This document shows positions 42,675 to 51,396 of a stretch of DNA of 64,000 bases, piece by piece. The stretch is from Bog-473 sp963754445 (GTDB lineage Bacteria; Actinomycetota; Acidimicrobiia; Acidimicrobiales; RAAP-2). The notes under the pieces are model-generated. The model was not told the DNA's origin. It made no database searches and worked only from the letters and a program-made list of their open reading frames with translations. The DNA lies in the NCBI GenBank assembly GCA_963754445.1, contig CAVWFT010000003.1, positions 207,975 through 271,974 on the forward strand. The letters are read 5' to 3'. The translations under genes and the position numbers were made by a program. Positions within the stretch are counted from its first letter, which is position 1, and the number at the start of each line of letters is the position of its first letter.

Positions 42675-43604
42675 TCAAGCTCCTTTGGTCGCGTCGACCA
42701 ACTGGCCGGCGTGGTAGTCGGTTTGGTCCTTGGTCAGGTCGAAGTACGCCGCTTCGAGGGACGAGCCCAATGGGGCGAGCTCGACGAGGTTGATCTCGCG
42801 GGAGCACGCGGCCGCGCCGATCGTGGCGGAGTCCATTCCGGTCACGACCAGGGCGCCGTCAGATCCACGCTCGACAAGCGCTCCTCGCTGGGTCAGGGTC
42901 TGGGCCAGCTCGACCTGCTCGACGGCCCGGACCCGGACACTCGGAGCCGTGTGTCGGTTGATGAACTCGTCGGTGCCGGCGTCAGCGATGATGCGGCCCC
43001 GACCGATCACAATCAGATGATCTGCGGTCTGGGCCATCTCGCTCATGAGGTGGCTCGAGAGGAACACCGTGCGGCCTTCTGAGGCCAGGGATCTCATCAG
43101 GTTGCGGATCCAGAGGATGCCCTCGGGGTCGAGCCCGTTGATCGGCTCGTCGAACAGCACCGTTCCGGGGTCACCGAGCAGTGCCCCCGCGATGCCGAGC
43201 CGCTGGTTCATCCCGAGCGAGAACGTCCCGACCCGCTTCCCTGCCACGTCGCTCAGCCCGACGATGTCGAGCACTTCGGCCACCCGTTGGCGCGGGATGC
43301 CGTTGCTGTCGGCCAGCCACATGAGGTGGTTGGCGGCACTGCGGCCGCCCACGACGGCTTTGGCGTCCAAGAGCGCCCCGACGGACCTGAGCGGGTCGGC
43401 CAGTTGGTGATAGGGCTTGCCGTCCACGCGGACGTCGCCCGAAGTGGGGGCGTCGAGGCCCAGGATCATGCGCATCGTGGTCGACTTGCCCGCCCCATTC
43501 GGGCCGAGAAAACCGGTCACCTGCCCGGGCCGGACTGTAAAGGAGACCTCGTTGACGGCCACCGTCCTGCCGTAGCGCTTGGTGAGGTGCGTTGCCTCGA
43601 TCAT
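42675..43604 (-). CDS. ABC exporter ATP-binding subunit
   Basis: A 309-residue ATPase. Walker A is GPNGAGKST near residues 36-44, signature FSLGMNQRLGI near 131-141, Walker B TVLFDEPINGLDP near 152, and switch His in SSHLMSEMA. The C-terminal domain is the one usual for DrrA-like exporters. GGGAG precedes the ATG. It is the first gene of a three-gene operon and is divergent from a very large AfsR-like regulator with a 134-base gap between, which may control it. Confidence 0.93.
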   Translation of the reverse strand: MIEATHLTKRYGRTVAVNEVSFTVRPGQVTGFLGPNGAGKSTTMRMILGLDAPTSGDVRVDGKPYHQLADPLRSVGALLDAKAVVGGRSAANHLMWLADSNGIPRQRVAEVLDIVGLSDVAGKRVGTFSLGMNQRLGIAGALLGDPGTVLFDEPINGLDPEGILWIRNLMRSLASEGRTVFLSSHLMSEMAQTADHLIVIGRGRIIADAGTDEFINRHTAPSVRVRAVEQVELAQTLTQRGALVERGSDGALVVTGMDSATIGAAACSREINLVELAPLGSSLEAAYFDLTKDQTDYHAGQLVDATKGA

Positions 43605-43738
43605 GGTGCTCCCTTTCCTGGTCGATCTGGTCTGGGAACCACCCTGTGCTCGGGACCTGAGGTGCCACTGATGTGGCCCTGAGGCGGTCTGGTCAGCTCG
43701 AGCACGTCGGACCTGGTCATCGGTCGTACCGTGGGGGT

Positions 43739-46700
43739 GTGGAGGTGAGGATCTTTGGCGAGTTCGAGGTGGTCCAAGGTGGTGTGGGGATACCGATACG
43801 CGGCGCCAAGCAACGGGCCCTCCTGGCTCTGTTGGCCCTCAGCCGCGGGAGGCCGGTCAGCGCCGACCGCCTGATCGACGAGCTGTGGGGCGACGGGCAG
43901 ACAGCCAAGCCGGCCAACGCCCTGCAGGCGCAGATCGTCCAGTTGCGCCGAACTCTGGGAGCCTCGGCCATCGTCACCTCCGAATCCGGCTACGCGCTCG
44001 ACGTCAGTGCCGGTGATCTGGACGCCGGCCGCTTCGAAGATCTGGTGGCCGAGGGTCGTCGCCTGAGCGCCGGAGGCGACCTCGCCCTGGCGTCGGTCGT
44101 GCTCGGGGATGCCCTCCGGTTGCGCCGTGGTGAGCCGCTGTCCGAGTTCGCCTACGCCGGCTTTGCCGACGCCGAACGGGCCCATCTCGGCGAGCTCACC
44201 CTGGTGGCGACGGAGTGCCGAATCGAAGCGGACCTAGGGCTCGGGCGTCACAACGAGCTGGTTGGCGAGCTGGAAGCGCTGTGCTGTGAGCACCCGCTTC
44301 GCGAGAGCCTGTGGGAACTGCTCATGCTGGCGCTCTACAGGGCAGGTCGCCAGGCCGAAGCGCTGCGTGCCTTCAACGAGATCCGAGACCGCCTGATCGA
44401 CGAGCTCGGGATCGACCCCAGTCCTCCTCTGCACGAGCTGGAGGCCCGCATCCTGCACCACGACCCGTCCCTGCTGGCGCCAGAGCAACCGGCGTCGGGT
44501 CGACCCCCGTCGATGGCGTCGCGACCGGACAACCTGCCCGAACCACTGAGCAGTTTCCGCGGGCGCGACACCGAACTGGAACAGCTGGACCAAGCCATTG
44601 ACTCCAGCCGCCTGGTCACGTTGCTCGGTCCAGGCGGAGTGGGAAAGACCCGCCTGGCGATCTCCACAGCGGCGCGGCGTCGCGACCAGCACCCCGGTGG
44701 CGCCTGGCTGGTGGAGCTCGCGGGCGTCACCGACCCTGGAGCCGTCGCCCCGGCTGCGGCCGCAGCCCTTGGCGCCTCCGGTCCCGCCCTGGGAGAGGAT
44801 CAACCCTCTGGATCGACGGCGGACGTCATCGTGCGCCACCTCACCGGCCGCTCCCTCGTCATCGTCCTCGACAACTGCGAACACGTCATCGACGAGGCGG
44901 CTGCGCTCGCCCAGGCCCTGGTCGGGGCGCTGCCCGGCCTCCGGTTGGTCGCCACGAGTCGCGAGCCACTCGGCGTACCCGGCGAGTTCCTCGTTCCGGT
45001 GGGTGGCCTGGAGCCGGCGGCCGCCGTCCAGCTCTTCGGTGACCGCGCTCGGGCGGTGCAGCCGGGCTTCGACACTGGTGGGCCCGCTGAAGCGGTCATC
45101 GACAGCATCTGCCGTCGGCTCGACGGACTGCCCCTGGCTATCGAGCTGGCGGCCGCCCGCCTCCGGGCTCTTCCCCTGGCCACCCTGGCCGAGCGGCTCG
45201 ACGACCGCTTTGCACTGCTCAATCGCGGGCCGCGCACCGCACTGCCCCGCCAACGCACCCTGCGTGCGGTCGTGGACTGGAGCTACGACCTTCTCTTCGA
45301 CGACGAGCGCCGCCTTTTTGCTCGCCTGTCCGTGTTCGTGGGCGGCTGCGAGCTGGACGCGATCGAGGCCGTGTGCGCGGACGAGAACGTGCCAAAGAGC
45401 GATGTCCTCGACGTGTTGAGCCGCCTGGTGGACAAGTCGCTCGTGATGGCCCCCCTCGCCGGTGAGACCCGTTACTTCCAGCTGCAGACCTTGTGGCAGT
45501 ACGGCACGGACCGACTCCATGACTCCGGGGAGGCCGACCTGGTACGGGCCAGGCATGCCGCCTATTACCGCCAGTTCGCCGAGGGTGCCAACGAGCGTCT
45601 CCGGGGGGTCTCGGCCTCGGTGTGGCAAGCCCGTCTGACCCCTGAGCTGGCCAATATGAAAGTCGCGCTCGATTGGCACTTGAACACCAGTGACATCGAC
45701 GCCGCGCTGTGGATGGTCGCTGGAATGGCGTGGTTGTGGTTCGTCAACAGCGACTTCGCGGAAGGTGCGCGCTGGCTGGCCACTGCGTTGGGTGCTGAGG
45801 GGGCGCGTGGTGCCGAGCCCCACGCCGCCGCCCAAGTCTGGCGCGGCTACTTCGTGGGCATATCGTCGAGCCCGGCCACCGGTGTCGCCGAGTGCGACCA
45901 GGCCATCGCCGCCTTGAGGCGTGGAGGCGACCGGGTTCGCCTGGCGGAAGGGCTGTTGCTCGGCGCGACCGTCCTGATCCGTGCCTACCAATTCGCCCGG
46001 TCCCTGGAGGTCTTGGCTGAGGCGCAGAAACTCCTGGAGCCCGACACGCATGGTTGGCTTCTCGGTGCACACGACATGCTGCTCAGCTGGAATATGGCCT
46101 CGTTTGGCCGCCTCGACGAGGCCGAGGCGGCCGCCCGTTCGAGCATCGAGCGCTTCGACGCAGTGGGGGAAGCCTTGTTGGTGATCAATGCACTCAATGC
46201 CCTCGCCGGCATCATCGCCGCCAAGGGGGATGTCGAAGGTGCATCAGCAGCGTACGAAATGCTCCTACGGCGCTGCCGGACCTTCGGGGACCACCCCTAC
46301 CTGAACGCGGCCCTGGTCGCCCTCGCCGTCCTGCGGGCCAGGCAAGGTGACGACGGCGCAGCCGACGATCTCTACCAAGAGGCCATCGGCTGTTCGCTCG
46401 ACCCATGGTTGTCAACCGACGCCATGGTCGGCCAAGCCGCGGTCGCCCGACGCCTCGGTGACCTGGCCCGGGCCAAGAGATTGCTCGACACCGCAGCAGA
46501 GCGCTACCGGGACGCAGACATCCCCGCCGGTCGGCCCCGCGTGCTTGCAGCACTGGCCTGGTGGGCGCTCGGTGCAGGTGAAACCGATGCCGCTGCCCTC
46601 TTCGCGGCGGAAGCCGTCACTGCCGCTGGGGCGATCGCGGACCCAGAAACCCAACTTCTGGCCGATTCCGCCCAGGCCGCCGCGATGGCGATCGCAGATC

Positions 46701-46834
46701 CCACCCGGCACGACGCCGCCGACATCTTCGTCGCGCTTGCGCAACAGCGGACCCAGGGCCCGGCCCATCGCTCGCTGACCGACGAGCCGGATCTGCTCGC
46801 CCTCGCCGCTCGCCTGACATCGACCGCCATCTGA
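43739..46834 (+). CDS. AfsR/SARP-type regulator with BTAD and STAND ATPase domains
   Basis: An about 1031-residue regulator. Residues 1-90 are an OmpR-like winged helix of the SARP type (VRIFGEFEVVQGGVGIPIRG, AKQRALLALLALSRGR, LIDELWGD), 95-240 a BTAD domain (LDAGRFEDLVAEGRRLSAGG to RLIDELGIDPSPPLHELEAR), then an NB-ARC-like ATPase (Walker A LLGPGGVGKTRLA, IVLDNCEHVIDE, VATSREPLGVPGEF), and about 400 residues of TPR-like helices. In Streptomyces such proteins activate secondary-metabolism or transport genes. GTG 43739 is chosen as the start because the winged helix begins there; GTG 43745 is close. It is divergent from an ABC exporter operon that is its probable target. Confidence 0.9.
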   Translation: MEVRIFGEFEVVQGGVGIPIRGAKQRALLALLALSRGRPVSADRLIDELWGDGQTAKPANALQAQIVQLRRTLGASAIVTSESGYALDVSAGDLDAGRFEDLVAEGRRLSAGGDLALASVVLGDALRLRRGEPLSEFAYAGFADAERAHLGELTLVATECRIEADLGLGRHNELVGELEALCCEHPLRESLWELLMLALYRAGRQAEALRAFNEIRDRLIDELGIDPSPPLHELEARILHHDPSLLAPEQPASGRPPSMASRPDNLPEPLSSFRGRDTELEQLDQAIDSSRLVTLLGPGGVGKTRLAISTAARRRDQHPGGAWLVELAGVTDPGAVAPAAAAALGASGPALGEDQPSGSTADVIVRHLTGRSLVIVLDNCEHVIDEAAALAQALVGALPGLRLVATSREPLGVPGEFLVPVGGLEPAAAVQLFGDRARAVQPGFDTGGPAEAVIDSICRRLDGLPLAIELAAARLRALPLATLAERLDDRFALLNRGPRTALPRQRTLRAVVDWSYDLLFDDERRLFARLSVFVGGCELDAIEAVCADENVPKSDVLDVLSRLVDKSLVMAPLAGETRYFQLQTLWQYGTDRLHDSGEADLVRARHAAYYRQFAEGANERLRGVSASVWQARLTPELANMKVALDWHLNTSDIDAALWMVAGMAWLWFVNSDFAEGARWLATALGAEGARGAEPHAAAQVWRGYFVGISSSPATGVAECDQAIAALRRGGDRVRLAEGLLLGATVLIRAYQFARSLEVLAEAQKLLEPDTHGWLLGAHDMLLSWNMASFGRLDEAEAAARSSIERFDAVGEALLVINALNALAGIIAAKGDVEGASAAYEMLLRRCRTFGDHPYLNAALVALAVLRARQGDDGAADDLYQEAIGCSLDPWLSTDAMVGQAAVARRLGDLARAKRLLDTAAERYRDADIPAGRPRVLAALAWWALGAGETDAAALFAAEAVTAAGAIADPETQLLADSAQAAAMAIADPTRHDAADIFVALAQQRTQGPAHRSLTDEPDLLALAARLTSTAI

Positions 46835-46953
46835 GCCCCCTGCGGGCGACCTGCACGACGACCCTCGGGCCACGTTCGAACCGGGCCCTCCCCACGCACC
46901 GGGGGTGCTCACATCAGCATCGCCTCAGAGCGACCTCAGTACAGAGAGCCAAC

Positions 46954-47466
46954 ATGGCACTCGTGCACGACGATCGACACGAGTTCCCCCGCCGGGTCGG
47001 TCATCCTGTCTCGGACGGGCCGGCCGTCGAGGACCACGGTCGGGTCGTCACCGCCAACCAGCCGGCCGCTGCCTTCTATCGACAGGCGCAACGGGCCGTG
47101 GACTCGACCCCGACGGTCGATGCGTTACGTGGCGCGGTCAGGGCCGATCCGACCTTTGGGCTCGCCGTCGCCGATCTCGAGGCCCTGACGCACGCGGCAC
47201 CGAGCCCCATCGGCGGCCACCAGATGAAATGGGAACGCCACCACATCGAAGTGGTCCGCACCGCTGCCGCGGGCAACGTCCGTCGCGCCGCCGATCTACT
47301 CCGTGAGCATCTGGCGAGTGTCGGCTGCGATCCACTCGCCCTGAGCATCGTCACCAGCCTCTGCCGGCGGGCCGGATACCGAGACGGGCTCGAGGGCTTC
47401 AGCGGCCAGATTGCCGGTTGTCATCCCCACTCACACGAGAACCAACCCGGTGATCCCCAGTTCTAG
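46954..47466 (+). CDS. Short TTC38-like (tetratricopeptide) protein
   Basis: A 170-residue protein. The middle (ALRGAVRADPTFGLAVADLE, KWERHHIEVVRTAAAGNVRR, AADLLREHLASVGCDPLALS) resembles the N-terminal part of tetratricopeptide-repeat-38-like proteins, which are usually more than 400 residues. The rest of that family is missing, so this is either a compact relative or a truncated gene. The N-terminal 35 residues are polar and without similarity. It lies 119 bases after the AfsR-like gene on the same strand. Function unknown. Confidence 0.6.
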   Translation: MALVHDDRHEFPRRVGHPVSDGPAVEDHGRVVTANQPAAAFYRQAQRAVDSTPTVDALRGAVRADPTFGLAVADLEALTHAAPSPIGGHQMKWERHHIEVVRTAAAGNVRRAADLLREHLASVGCDPLALSIVTSLCRRAGYRDGLEGFSGQIAGCHPHSHENQPGDPQF

Positions 47467-47487
47467 AAGATCGGGAGCGCATTGCAT

Positions 47488-48120
47488 TCAGAAGGGCAGG
47501 GTGTAGGTGTTCTCGAACTCATCTTGGAGCACCGTGGCCAGTGAATGCGAGGTGTCCACGATCAACTCCTCCTGGAGAGAGCGGGTTCGAAACCTCCAAC
47601 CTGCCGGGAGCGCGAGGCGGCCGGCCAGATGAGCGAGGGATTCCTCGTCGAGCGTGGCGTCGACTCCAGTGCAGTACGCCTGCATGACGTAGGCGAGACC
47701 TTGCGGGTCGACCAGTTCGTGCACGTCGCGGCCGGCGTCGAAATACATGATGACTCGACGGTCGACATGACGCACCACGTAGGGGACCTGCGCGGGATTC
47801 GACCCGAGGTCGAGGAGGGCAATCCGACGCATCAAGAGCCCATTGAACTCCCGAAGCACGGGCTCGATCGGCTCGCCCTTTGATCCAAGTCCGTCCAGCA
47901 TCCAATAGCGAGGCCCGTTGAGTTTGACGAGCAGAGCGCCGAGCTCTTCGGCAATAGCGGCCGCGTCAAGGGCCTCCCACAATTCCTGCGGACAGTCGTT
48001 GAGAAGCTGGGTGCCGTACACATGGGCGGTGAACTGCTCCCCGTCAGAAAAGATGGCAAAGAGTTCACCGTATCGAGTGCCACGCTGGTCGGTCACTGTT
48101 CTTTGGACATCGGGGTTCAT
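47488..48120 (-). CDS. Conserved hypothetical protein
   Basis: A 210-residue soluble protein I cannot assign to a named function. It has no signal or membrane helix. Recognisable, probably conserved stretches are RGTRYGELFAIFSDGEQFTA, QLLNDCPQELWEALDAAAIA and VKLNGPRYWMLDGLGSKGE; a similar pattern (short beta strands, then DCP-x-LW) occurs in uncharacterised bacterial proteins. ATG 48120 is preferred over the longer frame because conservation begins there. It is followed convergently by the TTC38-like gene and preceded by a TetR gene on the same strand with a 75-base gap. Confidence 0.65.
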   Translation of the reverse strand: MNPDVQRTVTDQRGTRYGELFAIFSDGEQFTAHVYGTQLLNDCPQELWEALDAAAIAEELGALLVKLNGPRYWMLDGLGSKGEPIEPVLREFNGLLMRRIALLDLGSNPAQVPYVVRHVDRRVIMYFDAGRDVHELVDPQGLAYVMQAYCTGVDATLDEESLAHLAGRLALPAGWRFRTRSLQEELIVDTSHSLATVLQDEFENTYTLPF

Positions 48121-48195
48121 CTCGAGTGAGCCTTTCGCCGAGGGATGCGCTGCGGAGATCCAAGTGGGTTGCACGTCACGTTCAATTCATTCTCC

Positions 48196-48792
48196 TCACG
48201 TACGAACACCGGCTGAACGAGGTGCCTGGCTCACGATCCCGTCGGCCAGCATGGCAACGATGGTCGCGCCCGCTTGCGCCCCGATTTCACCGCCGTCCAC
48301 CGACTCGGCCACGCTCAGGTAGGCCGATGTCATGACCAAGACGAGAGCGTGACTCGACCCACCGTCCAAGCCCAATGAACGAAACCATGGGCACCATCGC
48401 TCGTGGGCGGCCGATAGAAACTGTTCACGAACTCCCGCCAACTCGAGCGGAACGGCGCCGCCGACCAGGGCCTGCACGACGTGGCGGGTTTCAGGCCCCA
48501 GAGCGAGCACGTGTTCGAAGAGCTGTCTGGCTCTCGTTGCGATATCGCCCGCATCGAGAGCGAACACCTCGTCTAGACCGAGCTCGTACAGTCGTGCCTG
48601 CTCTGCGAAGACGGCCCGGAACAGCGTCGGAAGATCGGGGAAGTGGTCGTAGACAAGCTGACGGCTGACTCCAGCTTCCTTGGCCACGGCAACCATCGTG
48701 AGTCCGGGCAGCCCTTCTCGAGAGATCAGCCGTGATGCCGCGTGCACGATCAGGGACCTGCGGACGCCGGCAGGCAGGTAGCTGCGCTTCAT
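48196..48792 (-). CDS. TetR-family regulator
   Basis: A 198-residue regulator with HTH GLTMVAVAKEAGVSRQLVYD then HFPDLPTLFRAVFAEQA. The C-terminal domain is helical with no specific family mark. GGGAG precedes the ATG. It is divergent from the DsbA-like/MDMPI operon, and a partly symmetrical AT-rich site lies in the 68-base gap. It likely represses that operon. Confidence 0.87.
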   Translation of the reverse strand: MKRSYLPAGVRRSLIVHAASRLISREGLPGLTMVAVAKEAGVSRQLVYDHFPDLPTLFRAVFAEQARLYELGLDEVFALDAGDIATRARQLFEHVLALGPETRHVVQALVGGAVPLELAGVREQFLSAAHERWCPWFRSLGLDGGSSHALVLVMTSAYLSVAESVDGGEIGAQAGATIVAMLADGIVSQAPRSAGVRT

Positions 48793-48816
48793 GGTGAACT
48801 CCCGACCCTCCCCTTC

Positions 48817-48837
48817 AATATTGACAGAGTGTATATT
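48817..48837. promoter_or_regulatory. AT-rich partial palindrome between TetR and DsbA-like genes
   Basis: AATAT (48817-48821) and ATATT (48833-48837) are perfect arms; of the ten base pairs about the centre, seven match. A -35-like TTGACA (48821-48826) lies inside for the forward direction, but no good -10 is found 17 bases later. This is a weaker TetR-operator candidate than the ones elsewhere in the window. Confidence 0.4.
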
Positions 48838-48860
48838 TCCAGACGAGAGAGGAGCAGGCC

Positions 48861-49532
48861 ATGAGGATCACTTCGGTGGACTTCCACTTCGACATCATGT
48901 GCCCGTACGCCTTCCAGACTTCGCGCTGGATGCGGGACGTGCGAGACCAACTCGGCTTGGAAGTGCGGTGGAGGTTTTTCAGCCTCGAAGAAGTCAACCG
49001 GGGCCAGGGCAAGAAACACCCCTGGGAACGCGAATGGTCCTACGGGTGGTCGATGATGCGCGTGGCCGCGCTACTCCGCCGGATCGATCCGAGGCTGGTC
49101 GATCTCTGGTACGAAACGGCTGGGACGGCGCTGCACGTCGAGGGTCGAAAGGCCCACCGCCGCGAGGTGGCGGAGCATCTGGTGGCCCAAATGGGCCTCG
49201 ATCCCCTCCTCGTGGCCCAGGCGATCGAGGACCCCACGACCAGTGACGATGTGAAGGCGGACCATGACCGGGTCGTTGGCCTGGGGGGATGGGGAGTGCC
49301 CACGTTGATCTTCGACAACACCAATGCTCTGTTCGGACCGGTCCTCATCGATCCGCCCAGCGGTCCGGCCGCACTGCGCCTCTGGGAACTGGTTATTGGT
49401 TGGCTCGAGTTCCCCACTCTCTACGAGATTCAGCATCCCAAGAGTCGAGAAGACATGCAGTCGATCGCCACGGCATTTCAGCCCTACCTCGAGGCGCGGG
49501 ACTGGGAGAGCATCCAGAAGGAGACCCCATGA
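48861..49532 (+). CDS. DsbA-family thioredoxin-fold protein, monothiol
   Basis: A 223-residue protein of the DsbA/2-hydroxychromene-2-carboxylate-isomerase/GST-kappa group. The first strand ends in DFHFDIMCPYAF: the motif is CPYA, so only the first active-site Cys remains and dithiol oxidation is unlikely. VGGWGVPTLIFDN-like LGGWGVPTLIFDN carries the cis-Pro. The pattern fits the thiol-transferase or isomerase subfamily. GGAGCAGG sets the ATG. The following MDMPI-type gene overlaps by ATGA, suggesting that the two proteins handle a mycothiol- or thiol-linked substrate. TetR is divergent. Confidence 0.83.
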   Translation: MRITSVDFHFDIMCPYAFQTSRWMRDVRDQLGLEVRWRFFSLEEVNRGQGKKHPWEREWSYGWSMMRVAALLRRIDPRLVDLWYETAGTALHVEGRKAHRREVAEHLVAQMGLDPLLVAQAIEDPTTSDDVKADHDRVVGLGGWGVPTLIFDNTNALFGPVLIDPPSGPAALRLWELVIGWLEFPTLYEIQHPKSREDMQSIATAFQPYLEARDWESIQKETP

Positions 49533-50320
49533 CGGACGCGACAACGATCCGGTCTGCGTTGGACGAGTCCTTCGACGCGCTCGAGACACTCGGCGCGGAC
49601 CTCACTCCCGCAGAGTGGGTATCACCCTCTCTCTGTCCTGACTGGACCGTGCGCGACGTCTTCCAACATCTGGTGGGAATCGAGAACGCCCTGGTCTCCT
49701 GGATTCCCGACGACGTGAACACACCTCCGCCTTTCGGCCTCGCCAGTTCCTTCGCGAAAGAGGTGGCCGGATTGGACTCTCTGGCCTTTCTGGAACGTGT
49801 CGGCAACGTGCTCGCCCGCCGACGCGAGGACTTGGAGACCCTCGGTCCCGCCAATCTCACCCGACCGTCGTGGACACCGGTCGGCCCGGGAACCTATGGC
49901 CGCTTCATGGAAATACGGGTCTTCGATTTCTGGGTACACGAACGAGACATCAGCACTCCGCTCGGCCGCACAACCGACGACACCGGAGCACGGGCAGAAC
50001 TCGCACTGGCCGAAGTCGAAGGTTCGCTCGGCTACATCGTCGGCAAGAAAATTGGGCTGCTCGATGGCCAAAGCATCGTGTTCCATCTCAGCGGCCCCCT
50101 CGCCCGCGACATCGCCGTCGTCGTCGAAGGTAGGGCCAGGGTGGCCGACGAGATGCCGGCGGCGCCAGACGTCGAGGTCTGGACCGACACGCTCACCTTC
50201 ATCCAACTGGCCTGTGGGCGCATCGACCCCCAGGGACCGATCGATCTCGGGACCATCCACTGGCAGGGCGATGGTGAACTTGGCGAGCGGGCGGCTCGTA
50301 ATCTCAGATTCACCATGTAG
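49529..50320 (+). CDS. Mycothiol-dependent maleylpyruvate isomerase (MDMPI/DinB-like) family protein
   Basis: A 263-residue DinB-like four-helix-bundle protein with an SCP2/C-terminal MDMPI domain. CPDWTVRDVFQHLVGIENAL near residues 36-55 contains the metal ligand His typical of the family, RVFDFWVHERDIS near 130 contains further His and Glu/Asp ligands, and the C-terminal part (VVVEGRARVADEM to RIDPQGPIDLG) is the SCP2-like domain. The family uses mycothiol or other actinobacterial thiols in isomerisation or transfer. The start overlaps the DsbA-like gene (ATGA, with AGAAGGAG). The exact reaction is unknown. Confidence 0.86.
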   Translation: MTDATTIRSALDESFDALETLGADLTPAEWVSPSLCPDWTVRDVFQHLVGIENALVSWIPDDVNTPPPFGLASSFAKEVAGLDSLAFLERVGNVLARRREDLETLGPANLTRPSWTPVGPGTYGRFMEIRVFDFWVHERDISTPLGRTTDDTGARAELALAEVEGSLGYIVGKKIGLLDGQSIVFHLSGPLARDIAVVVEGRARVADEMPAAPDVEVWTDTLTFIQLACGRIDPQGPIDLGTIHWQGDGELGERAARNLRFTM

Positions 50321-50383
50321 TCACCGAAAGAAACGATCGTCCTAGGACCTAACGATCGACCGCTCGGCGCCCGCAGAAGAGGC

Positions 50384-51343
50384 TCACACGCGCGACACGA
50401 GCTCAGCGACGATGTCCGCCGCAGGTCGTGGCTTACTGGCAAGAGCGACGCTCTGGCCGGCCCACATCGACAGCGCCTCAATGTCACCGGTGGTCCCAGC
50501 CATCGGCGGCGCTGGCTCGTAGCGGACGATTGCTTCGCCCGAGGCGAAGTGCGCGATGACCTCGCCCACGCCAGGACGGCTCTCCAGAGGTGGCCGGCCC
50601 GCCGCCTCCCACATCTCGGTCGTCGAGTTGCGAAGCGCGCGGTGGGGCGAGTCCGGCCAGTCGACGTCGTAGAGGTCGGCGTACCACTCGGCGTCGGTCT
50701 CGACCGCTTTGATCAGGCGAGAACGGTACTCGTGGTGTATGGGCATCTCCTGGGCAAGCAAAAACTGGGTACCCACCCACGCCGCCTGAGCGCCCAGGGC
50801 GAGAACGGCGGCCACGCCGCGGGCATCCCCGATCCCACCGGCGGCGATCACTGGCACCGGCGTCACCGCGTCCACGACCGCGGGCACCAAGGGAAGCGTC
50901 GCAATCCGACTCCCCACGTGGCCACCGGCTTCCCAACCCTGTGCCACGATGACATCAACTCCACTGGCGACCGCCATCCGCGCCTCTAATGCGCTTCCAA
51001 CTGTACGCAGAACGAGCCCGCCCGCATCATGGACCCGCTCGATGTAGTCCTCGGGATCTCCAAGGAACAGCGACACGATCCGCAAACCGGCCTCGAGGAC
51101 TTCGTCGAGGCGACGGTGCTGATCCGAGGTGAGAACCAGGTTGCCGCAGAAGGGCCGATCGGTAAGCGCCGCCGTCTCGCGCACTACGTCCGCCGCGGGG
51201 TCGGACCACGTCAGCGTGACCATCCCGAGCCCGCCGGCATTCGAGACCGCTGCCGCCAGTTCGGGCACCGCCACCATCGCTGCCAAGACAATCGGTTGTT
51301 CAATCCCAAGCAGTTCGCAGACCGGTGTTCGCACGAATGCCAC
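50384..51343 (-). CDS. Nitronate monooxygenase family protein
   Basis: A 319-residue FMN TIM-barrel protein of the NPD/nitronate monooxygenase family. Conserved parts are PIVLAAMVAVPELAAAVSNA and GGLGMVT near the start, VIVAQGWEAGGHVG (FMN phosphate site region), IPVIAAGGIGDARGVAAVLA-like VPVIAAGGIGDARGVAAVL, and LGAQAAWVGTQFL. These match class I/II NMO enzymes that oxidise nitronates such as propionate 3-nitronate; many homologues have other roles. The GTG start has AAGGAG before it. It is a single gene, convergent with the MDMPI gene. Confidence 0.9.
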   Translation of the reverse strand: MAFVRTPVCELLGIEQPIVLAAMVAVPELAAAVSNAGGLGMVTLTWSDPAADVVRETAALTDRPFCGNLVLTSDQHRRLDEVLEAGLRIVSLFLGDPEDYIERVHDAGGLVLRTVGSALEARMAVASGVDVIVAQGWEAGGHVGSRIATLPLVPAVVDAVTPVPVIAAGGIGDARGVAAVLALGAQAAWVGTQFLLAQEMPIHHEYRSRLIKAVETDAEWYADLYDVDWPDSPHRALRNSTTEMWEAAGRPPLESRPGVGEVIAHFASGEAIVRYEPAPPMAGTTGDIEALSMWAGQSVALASKPRPAADIVAELVSRV

Positions 51344-51396
51344 CTACTCCTTCGATCAGGCCGTCTTGCACCAAACATGAACAGGTCCACATTTCT

